This document shows, piece by piece, positions 41,337 through 46,845 of a stretch of 46,845 nt of DNA. Source of the stretch: Rhodanobacter sp. 67-28 (lineage in GTDB: Bacteria; Pseudomonadota; Gammaproteobacteria; Xanthomonadales; Rhodanobacteraceae); NCBI GenBank assembly GCA_001898415.1, contig MKTU01000023.1:8550-55394 (forward strand), read 5' to 3'. Positions within the stretch are counted from its first letter, which is position 1. Each line of letters begins with the position of its first letter. The notes under the pieces are model-generated. The model saw nothing but the letters and a program-made list of their open reading frames with translations, did not search any database and had not been told where the DNA came from. The translations under genes were made by a program, and so were the position numbers.

Positions 41337-42521
41337 TCACCCCTGGGTGGCGGGGATCTCGAACACCTGGCGCAGGTAGGCCACGTAGGCCGGGTCATCG
41401 CACATGTTCTTGCCGGGGGAATCGCTGAGCTTGGCCACCGGCTGGCCGTTGCAGCGGATCATCTTGATCACGATGTTGATCGGCGCCGGCCCCACGTCGT
41501 TGGTGAGGTTGGTGCCAACGCCGAAGGCGAGTTGGCAGCGGCCGCGGAAATGCGCGTAGAGCTGCATCACGCGCGGGATGTCCAGGCCGTCGCTGAACAC
41601 CAGCACCTTGTTGCGCGGGTCGACGCGGTTGTCGCGGTAGTGCGCCAGCACCTTCTCGCCCCAGGCGAACGGATCGCCGGAATCGTGGCGGGTGCCGTCG
41701 AACAGCTTGCAGAAGTACATGTCGAAATCGCGCAGGAAGGCATCCAGCCCGTACACGTCGGACAGCGCGATGCCCAGATCGCCACGGTATTCGCGCGCCC
41801 ATGCCTCCAGCGCCGCGACCTGCGAATCCCGCAGCCGCGGCCCCAGCGCCTGGTGTGCCTGCAGATACTCGTGCGCCAGCGTGCCCAGCGGGGTCAGGCC
41901 CAGTTCGCGTGCCAGCCACACGTTGCTGGTGCCGGCCAGCTGCGCGCCCAGTTCGTCGCGCAAGGTGGTGACCACCTCGTGCTGCCAGCGCCGCGAATAC
42001 CGCCGGCGGGTGCCGTAATCGGCGATGCGGCACAGCGTGTAATCCGGCGCATCGCGCAGCATGGCGATCTTGTCGTGCAGGCGCCGGCGCCCTTCGGCCA
42101 GATCCAGCCCGGCGCTGGTGCGGCGGAAATATACCTCGTTGACGATCGCCAGCAGCGGCACCTCGAACATGATCGTGTGCAGCCACGGCCCGCGGATGCG
42201 GATCTCGATCTCGCCGGGCACGGCGGCCGAGGGCGCGATCTCCACGTACTTCTCGTTGAGCTGGAACAGGCCCAGGAAATCGACGAAATCGCTCTTGATG
42301 AAACGCCAGCTGCGCAGGTAATCCAGCTCGTCCGCGCGAAAACGCAGGCGGCAGAGCGCGGCCAGTTCGGCGCGGATGTCGTCGATGCACGCGGCCAGGT
42401 CAATACCCGGCGTGCGGCACTTGAAGCGGTATTCCACCTCGGCCGCGGGATACTGGTGCAGCACCACCTGCATCATCGAGAACTTGTACAGGTCGGTGTC
42501 GAGCAGCGATTCGATGACCAT
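41337..42521 (-). CDS. pncB: Nicotinate phosphoribosyltransferase
   Basis: 394-aa salvage enzyme making nicotinate mononucleotide for NAD. Motifs match Pnc[92 protein letters not shown] and [12 protein letters not shown]. The ATG at 42521 has no Shine-Dalgarno; instead CCTCC lies upstream. A second in-frame ATG at 42560 (MAGAAASSS) also lacks one. A terminator hairpin stands 77 bp upstream on the same strand, so its expression may start beyond it or depend on read-through. Confidence 0.92.
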   Translation of the reverse strand: MVIESLLDTDLYKFSMMQVVLHQYPAAEVEYRFKCRTPGIDLAACIDDIRAELAALCRLRFRADELDYLRSWRFIKSDFVDFLGLFQLNEKYVEIAPSAAVPGEIEIRIRGPWLHTIMFEVPLLAIVNEVYFRRTSAGLDLAEGRRRLHDKIAMLRDAPDYTLCRIADYGTRRRYSRRWQHEVVTTLRDELGAQLAGTSNVWLARELGLTPLGTLAHEYLQAHQALGPRLRDSQVAALEAWAREYRGDLGIALSDVYGLDAFLRDFDMYFCKLFDGTRHDSGDPFAWGEKVLAHYRDNRVDPRNKVLVFSDGLDIPRVMQLYAHFRGRCQLAFGVGTNLTNDVGPAPINIVIKMIRCNGQPVAKLSDSPGKNMCDDPAYVAYLRQVFEIPATQG

Positions 42522-42588
42522 CGGGCGCCCAGGGGAGGAAGAAGCGGCAGCACCGGCCATTATCCATGGTCGGCCATCGGCGCCGGGC

Positions 42589-42626
42589 AAAATAAAACCC
42601 CATCGGCCAGGGGAGGACCGATGGGG
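42589..42626 (-). terminator. Intrinsic terminator upstream of pncB (end of candidate small RNA)
   Basis: Stem ccccatcgg (42598-42606) with ccgatgggg (42618-42626), 9 bp perfect, loop of 11. On the minus strand it is followed by TTTTATTTT (42589-42597), a textbook Rho-independent terminator. No protein gene on that strand ends here, so it closes a non-coding RNA or controls pncB by attenuation. Confidence 0.85.
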
Positions 42627-42712
42627 CTTGTCAGGCGGCCTCCAGGGGAGGTAAGGCCGGCCCCTCAGCAAGGCGATGGATTGCCCCGCTTCCTGTCGCC
42701 GTCACGGCGATA
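42589..42712 (-). ncRNA. Candidate small RNA with duplicated C-rich loops
   Basis: A predicted transcript of about 124 nt. In order: hairpin tcgccg-N3-cggcga (42696-42710); a central G-rich linker; hairpin with stem 42654-42659/42636-42641 and a 12-base loop; and the terminator hairpin with an 11-base loop. Both last loops expose the same minus-strand decamer CCTCCCCTGG, complementary to Shine-Dalgarno-like GGGGAGG. This architecture recalls C-rich-loop small RNAs such as Xanthomonas sX13; homology to it is not shown. A weak promoter lies upstream. It may alternatively be an attenuated pncB leader. Confidence 0.55.
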
Positions 42713-42719
42713 CACGGGC

Positions 42720-42748
42720 TTAGTGTGTGCGCGACGACGTGAGTTCAA
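42720..42748 (-). promoter_or_regulatory. Weak promoter candidate for the small RNA
   Basis: On the minus strand TTGAAC (42743-42748), a 17-base spacer, then CACTAA (42720-42725). Four of six -35 bases match; the -10 is poor. It would place the RNA start near 42712, just before the first hairpin. Confidence 0.3.
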
Positions 42749-42844
42749 CGTGCACGCCCGCCGCCGTTCAGCGCCGCGACAGGTGCGCCGCCCCGCCGGG
42801 CGCCAAAGCTGGCCCTACACTGGGCCCATTGCACGGAGAATCCC

Positions 42845-43708
42845 ATGCGCGGAACCTCGATCGACGCCCCCCGGATGACGCGGATCACCGCCCTGCTTGC
42901 GATCGCGCTGATGCTTCTCGGCAGCAGTCGATTCGTGCGCGCCGCCGAACTCCGCATCGACCTGGGCCATGGTGCCACCCGCTGGAGCACCGCCACCCTG
43001 CTGGCGCGCCCGGATGCGCGCACCATCACCGTGCTCGGCGACGTGGCGTTCAAGCGCACCCGACACTACCGCGCCGTGCCGCTGGCTGCCCTGCTGCCCG
43101 GCATCAGGGCCGGCGATCACCTGCAATTTGTCGCGAAGGACGGCTTTGTCGCCGAAATACCCGCCGCGCTGATCCTGAGCCGGCGCGGCAGCGTCGCCTG
43201 GCTGGCGATCGAGGAGCCGGCCCGGCCGTGGCCGGCGTTGCCTGGCGGACACGGCCGCGCCGGCCCGTTCTATGTCGTGTGGACGCAGCCGCGCGCGGCG
43301 GGCGTGGGACCGGAGCAATGGCCATATCAACTGGCCACGATCCGCCGCGCCGACAGCATGGCCGCGCGTTTTCCGGCCATGCTGCCGGACCCGCGAACGC
43401 CGGCGGACAGTGCCGTGCGGCGAGGGCTGGCGGTGTTCCAGCGCACCTGCTTCGCCTGCCACACACTCAACGGCGCCGGCGATGCCCGACTCGGGCCGGA
43501 CCTCAACATTCCGCACAACCCCACCGAGTACCTGCGCGCCGACCTGCTGCGCGGGTACATCCGCGATCCGCAATCGCTGCGCCGCTGGCCGCAGGCGAAG
43601 ATGCCGGGCTTCGACACGCGGGCGCTTTCCGACGCCGACCTCGATGATCTGCTGAGCTACCTGCGCCACATGGCGGGGAGAAAAACATTGCCGGGCGGCG
43701 GGCACTGA
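42845..43708 (+). CDS. Exported molybdopterin-oxidoreductase-like domain fused to cytochrome c
   Basis: 287 aa. A signal peptide (about 12-33) is followed by a domain (about 36-170) resembling the sulfite-oxidase-fold/DUF-type proteins (TVLGDVAFKRTRHYRAVPL, AGDHLQFVAKDGFVAEIP, RRGSVAWLAIEEP), without a visible cofactor Cys. A mono-heme cytochrome c domain follows (about 190-280): C202-F-A-C205-H206 (RTCFACHTLNG) and axial Met253 (KMPGFD). It probably transfers electrons in the periplasm; partner unknown. GGAGA precedes the ATG. It is convergent with the aminopeptidase-like gene. Confidence 0.8.
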   Translation: MRGTSIDAPRMTRITALLAIALMLLGSSRFVRAAELRIDLGHGATRWSTATLLARPDARTITVLGDVAFKRTRHYRAVPLAALLPGIRAGDHLQFVAKDGFVAEIPAALILSRRGSVAWLAIEEPARPWPALPGGHGRAGPFYVVWTQPRAAGVGPEQWPYQLATIRRADSMAARFPAMLPDPRTPADSAVRRGLAVFQRTCFACHTLNGAGDARLGPDLNIPHNPTEYLRADLLRGYIRDPQSLRRWPQAKMPGFDTRALSDADLDDLLSYLRHMAGRKTLPGGGH

Positions 43709-43712
43709 GTTT

Positions 43713-44816
43713 TCAGCGCGGCGCGGCCTGAGCCTCCGCACCGTGTGGCGGCGTCATCAGCGCTTCCAGCGCGCGATCGCGGCGCGGCTTCGGGTCGCGA
43801 GCCAAAGCGCGGACGTCGGCGTAGAACGCCGTCCAGTCCTGCCCCGAGCGCTGGAACAGCACGTCGAACGCCGGCACCCAGTGGTCGTACAAGCCGAACG
43901 GCAGCAGCCGGGCGTTGTTGATCGGCTGCGCCACCCACGCGTCGTAGCGATGGTCGCCGGGCCATCGGCGTTCGCGCCACTGCGCGTAGCGTTCGCGGAA
44001 CGCGGCGATCGCGGCCTGCTTGCCGGCTTCCATTGCCTCGGCATCGACGCCGCTGGCGTACAACAGCTTCAGGCACTCGCGCAGATCCAGCACGAGCCGG
44101 GTGAAGCCGTCGGCGATCGCGTCATCGTGGCCTTGCGCCGGCGGCAGGCCGCGCGAGGCGCGCCATTCGCGCAGGCCCTGGCGCTGCACGAAGCTGGCGA
44201 AGGATTCGTTGAACGCGCTGTCGCTTTTCACGTAGATCAGCTGGTGCGCCAACTCGTGGAAGATCGTGCCGGCCAGCTCGTCGTCGTCCCAGCGCAGCAT
44301 GCTGGACAGCACCGGATCGGCAAACCAGCCCAGCGTCGAATACGCCGGCACGCCACCGATCCACACATCGTCGCCGCGGGCCTTCCAGCGCGCCGCATCT
44401 GCCTGCGCCGCCTGTTCGCTGAACCAGCCCCGGTAAGCCACGCAACCGGCGATCGGAAAGCACTGCGGCACCGCCTGCACCGAATAGCGCGGCGCAGCGA
44501 ACACGTTCCACACCACGTAGTCGCGATCCAGCGGCACGTAGCCGGTGTAGCTGCGATTGTCAGGCAGGCCCAGCTCGCGCGAGGCGAACCGGCGCGCCTG
44601 CAGCGCCAGGCGCAGGCGCGCGGCCAGCTGCGGGTCGGTGTGCGCGTCGGCGAGCACGCGCTCGATCGGGCGTCGATGCACGATGAGTTCGGCTTGCCCG
44701 TGGGCGGCCTGCGCGTAGTAGCGCACGCTGGTGCAGGCGGACAGGGCAAGTCCCGCCACCATCAGGAGGGCAAACCGGAATATCGCGGCGGATGCGCTTG
44801 ACGGTCGCGAAGGCAT
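43713..44816 (-). CDS. Zinc aminopeptidase-like lipoprotein (PF10023 type)
   Basis: 367-aa outer-envelope lipoprotein. The lipobox is LSAC (Cys28). The zinc site is HELAH (His187, Glu188, His191) in AGTIFHELAHQLIYVKSDSA, with Glu204 in FNESFASFV as the likely third ligand. RYYAQAAHGQAELIVHRRPI near the start and GWFADPVLSSMLRWDD are typical of the predicted aminopeptidase family. Substrate unproven. It has a convergent neighbour (4-bp gap) downstream. Confidence 0.85.
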   Translation of the reverse strand: MPSRPSSASAAIFRFALLMVAGLALSACTSVRYYAQAAHGQAELIVHRRPIERVLADAHTDPQLAARLRLALQARRFASRELGLPDNRSYTGYVPLDRDYVVWNVFAAPRYSVQAVPQCFPIAGCVAYRGWFSEQAAQADAARWKARGDDVWIGGVPAYSTLGWFADPVLSSMLRWDDDELAGTIFHELAHQLIYVKSDSAFNESFASFVQRQGLREWRASRGLPPAQGHDDAIADGFTRLVLDLRECLKLLYASGVDAEAMEAGKQAAIAAFRERYAQWRERRWPGDHRYDAWVAQPINNARLLPFGLYDHWVPAFDVLFQRSGQDWTAFYADVRALARDPKPRRDRALEALMTPPHGAEAQAAPR

Positions 44817-44862
44817 CCGCCGATTGTGCCTGAACGCCCGGCGCTACCGGGCGCGGCGGGGG

Positions 44863-45267
44863 TCAATGGCGACGGTCGTCGCGGTCGCGCGAATGACGTC
44901 CGCCGCGCTGCGAGTCGCGATGTCCCGAGTGGCCATCGTCGCGGTAATGGCCGCGGTCGTTGTCGCGATGGCGGTAGTCGCGTCCGTAGTCGCGCCCGTG
45001 ATAGCGCGGATAGCGCGAACCGCCGTACCAGTGCGAGCTGATGCCGACGCTCACCCCGGGTGCGTAGCAGCAACCGTAGTAGCCGCCGTAATAGGCCGGC
45101 CCGTAGTAGCTGTCGTAAGGCGAGGCGTAGTACGTCGTGCCGCTGCCGTAATACGCGTCGCCGGCCGACCCGCCGCCACGCACGTAGGTATAGCCGGGGT
45201 CGTAATAGCAACCGGACAGCGCCGCCGCTGCCACCATCAATCCAACGCAAGCGAGCAGTCGTTTCAT
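44863..45267 (-). CDS. Low-complexity Tyr/Gly/His/Arg-rich lipoprotein
   Basis: 134-aa lipoprotein with lipobox LSGC (Cys20). The mature part is a Tyr/Gly-rich segment (YYGPAYYGGYYGCCYAPG) and then a charged tail of repeated Arg/Asp/His (HGRDYGRDYRHRDNDRGHYR). No globular fold is obvious; the tail could bind metal or nucleic acid. An RBS (GGAGGT) lies just upstream of the ATG. It stands alone between the aminopeptidase-like and H1-like genes. Confidence 0.7.
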   Translation of the reverse strand: MKRLLACVGLMVAAAALSGCYYDPGYTYVRGGGSAGDAYYGSGTTYYASPYDSYYGPAYYGGYYGCCYAPGVSVGISSHWYGGSRYPRYHGRDYGRDYRHRDNDRGHYRDDGHSGHRDSQRGGRHSRDRDDRRH

Positions 45268-45368
45268 GGTTCACCTCCGCGGTGCTTGTCAAGCTCCACG
45301 CTGGACCATGCCGCTTGAACTCTGCCTGAGCGGACCCGGCGCCGCGGCGCCGGCCCGCCCGCGGAGAT

Positions 45369-46136
45369 TCAACCCTTGCGCTTGCCCAGGTCGTCGCGCG
45401 GCGATGCCGTCACGGATGCATCGCCCGTACCGGTCACCGGCGCGTGCATCTCCGTCACGTTGGGGGTCGGATGCGACGGGTTGGCGCCAGGCCACGACGG
45501 TTCGCGCTGGTCCCGCTCATGCTTGGCGTCAAGCAAGGCCTGGATATGCGCCACGGCCTCTTCCGGGCTGATGTGCGCCACCGGCCGGTCGGCCGGACGA
45601 GGGCGCGCAGGCGACGACTTCGGCGCAGGCCGGGTTGCGACCCGAGGTGCGGCTGGCCGCGTGGCCAATGGCTTCTTGGCCATGGCTTTCTTCGCGGCAG
45701 GCTTCTTCGCGGGCGCGGCCCTGGCCGCGGATTTCACGGGCACGGCCTTGCGTGCGGCGGACTTGCGCGGTGCCGACTCGCGCGACGCTGCGCTGACGCT
45801 GGCGCGAGACTTCTTCGCTGCGGGCTTCGGCGCGGCCTTGCGGGTAGCGACTTTGCTTGTCTCCGGCCGCCGGGGCGTCGCCTTCTTCGCGCTGCGCGGG
45901 CCGGTCGTACGCTTGGCGACGGCCTTCTTCGCGGCGGTTTTCTTCGCCGGGGACTTCCTGGCGGCTGCCTTCTTCACGGCGACCTTTTTCGCCGGAGCTT
46001 TCTTCGCAACTGATTTCTTCGCGACGGACTTCTTCGCGGCGGCTTTCTTCGCGACTGGCTTTTTCGCTGCGGACTTTTTCGCCGATGCTTTCCCTGCCGC
46101 GGACGTCTTCGCTGCCGACTTGCGGGTCATTGCCAT
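45369..46136 (-). CDS. Histone H1-like Lys/Ala-rich DNA-binding protein
   Basis: 255-aa protein. Residues 1 to about 175 are built of repeated AKK, PAKK, AAKK and SAKK units as in histone H1 tails and AlgP-like proteins. The last 80 residues form a less basic domain (HISPEEAVAHIQALLDAKHE) and a polar tail. It should compact DNA or affect transcription. AGGAGA lies 8 bases before ATG 46136, fixing the start. Repeats make its length prone to slippage. Confidence 0.85.
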   Translation of the reverse strand: MAMTRKSAAKTSAAGKASAKKSAAKKPVAKKAAAKKSVAKKSVAKKAPAKKVAVKKAAARKSPAKKTAAKKAVAKRTTGPRSAKKATPRRPETSKVATRKAAPKPAAKKSRASVSAASRESAPRKSAARKAVPVKSAARAAPAKKPAAKKAMAKKPLATRPAAPRVATRPAPKSSPARPRPADRPVAHISPEEAVAHIQALLDAKHERDQREPSWPGANPSHPTPNVTEMHAPVTGTGDASVTASPRDDLGKRKG

Positions 46137-46250
46137 GCGTTCGTTCTCCTGCGGTGAGCGGTGAGCAACGCGGCCAGTATGCGCGTATCGGCGCGCGACG
46201 GCATTACGCAGCGCAAGAAGCGTTCATCTGCGGGCCGATCGAACGCGCGC

Positions 46251-46845
46251 TCAGCCCGGGTGCATCAGCGCGTCGAGAAAGTGCGGCAGCACGCGATGAT
46301 TGATCGCGATGGTGAACAGCACGCCATAGGCTGCGCCCCACAGGTGCGCGCTGTGGTTGACGTTGCCCTGCCCGCGCCGGTCCATGTAGATCGAATAGGC
46401 GGTGTACAGCACCGCGTAGACGATTGCCGGCATCGGGATCACCAGCACGATGATCTGCTGCCACGGCGCGATCAGGATGTAGGCGAACAGCACCGCCGAC
46501 ACGGCGCCCGACGCACCCAGGCTGCGATAGTCCGGGTTGTTCCGGTTCTTCAGCCAGGTCGGCAGGATCGAGACCACCAGCCCGCCGATGTAGAACAGCG
46601 CGAACCCCAGCGTGCCGAGCACGCCGGTGTAGAACGGCTCCATCGCACGCCCGAAGAAGAACAGCGTGAACATGTTGAACAGCAGGTGGCCGAAATCCGC
46701 GTGCACCACGCCGTAGGTCACCAGCCGGTGGTACTCGCGCTGGCGGGTGATCGCCGGCGGCCACAGGATCAGGTCGTTCATCAGCCGCGCGTTCTTGAAC
46801 GCCATGAACGAGACGATGCAGGTGATGGCAATGATGGCCAAGGTG
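46251..46845 (-). CDS. Rhomboid-family intramembrane serine protease (5' end outside window)
   Basis: At least 197 aa, multi-helix membrane protease. The catalytic Ser is in SLGASGAVSAVLFAY (GxSG) and His in NVNHSAHLWGAAYGVLF; HADFGHLLFNMFTLFFFG is the usual HxxxN helix. It cleaves TM segments of membrane proteins; substrate unknown. The frame remains open to the window end (TTG 46841 is not convincing), so the first residues are missing. It is 114 bp upstream of the H1-like gene on the same strand. Confidence 0.88.
   Translation of the reverse strand, partial: TLAIIAITCIVSFMAFKNARLMNDLILWPPAITRQREYHRLVTYGVVHADFGHLLFNMFTLFFFGRAMEPFYTGVLGTLGFALFYIGGLVVSILPTWLKNRNNPDYRSLGASGAVSAVLFAYILIAPWQQIIVLVIPMPAIVYAVLYTAYSIYMDRRGQGNVNHSAHLWGAAYGVLFTIAINHRVLPHFLDALMHPG

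Noticed and set aside
45369..46136. Repeat-rich stretch as a CRISPR array or tandem DNA repeat
   Set aside because: The periodicity comes from Lys/Ala codon repeats in a coding frame with a good RBS; there are no constant repeats with unique spacers.
1..46845. tRNA, rRNA, CRISPR, prophage or insertion sequence
   Set aside because: Read on both strands for T-arm consensus, transposase motifs and phage genes; none was recognised, though a tRNA scan was not possible.

Overview
The window is chromosomal DNA from a high-GC Gram-negative bacterium (roughly two thirds G+C by eye). Its outer-membrane phospholipase A, AsmA-like protein, CycA, HtpG, GluQ, TcdA, YcaQ and GTAG-headed REP palindromes fit a gammaproteobacterium of the Xanthomonadales, most likely Rhodanobacteraceae (Rhodanobacter/Dyella-like). 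That placement is inference from family content; no phylogeny was run. Genes are dense, alternate strand often, and lie in short operons. There is no prophage, insertion sequence, CRISPR array, rRNA or tRNA that I can recognise.

Layout. 1-3718: ABC-2 exporter pair, lipocalin, SpoU-type RNA methyltransferase, PepSY membrane protein. 3876-8684: a c-di-GMP pair (HD-GYP with a lost metal-ligand His, then degenerate-GGDEF/EAL), then a two-gene osmoprotectant ABC importer with a fused binding-protein/permease. 8723-9918: a small secreted six-cysteine protein with its own promoter and terminator, and a periplasmic DSP-like phosphatase. 9953-15225: first REPIN, EamA transporter, degenerate 2'-5' RNA ligase-like protein, DksA/TraR-type zinc-finger protein, TPR lipoprotein, acyl-CoA dehydrogenase, OsmC. 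15429-18622: a four-gene respiratory operon (CuA subunit II, heme-copper subunit I, SCO1/SenC, membrane protein) whose order and active-site residues suggest a CuA-type NO reductase (norSY-senC-orf1) rather than an ordinary oxidase. Beside it are a ubiH-family gene remnant and a small HMA-like protein behind an FNR-type box.

19439-26973: AsmA-like protein, glutathione S-transferase, cycA, thpR, histidine phosphatase, amidohydrolase and a divergent MarR regulator. 27358-28076: a HigBA/RelE-type toxin-antitoxin pair of lower GC with a 25-bp palindromic operator. 28108-36060: htpG, gluQ, acetoacetyl-CoA reductase, second REPIN, tcdA, cytochrome c', DUF962, an old-yellow-enzyme homologue, a hydrolase and a cold-shock gene. 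36456-41106: lipoprotein, ycaQ, EF-hand protein, pldA, third REPIN, slyD, glutathione peroxidase. 41337-46845: pncB, a candidate small RNA, a cytochrome c fusion, a zinc aminopeptidase-like lipoprotein, a low-complexity lipoprotein, a histone H1-like protein and a partial rhomboid protease.

The two strongest leads are (1) a candidate small RNA at about 42589-42712 (minus strand). It has two stem-loops exposing the same C-rich decamer loop, the second being a textbook intrinsic terminator, and it sits just upstream of pncB. (2) The CuA/heme-copper operon, in which the crosslinked active-site tyrosine position is asparagine.
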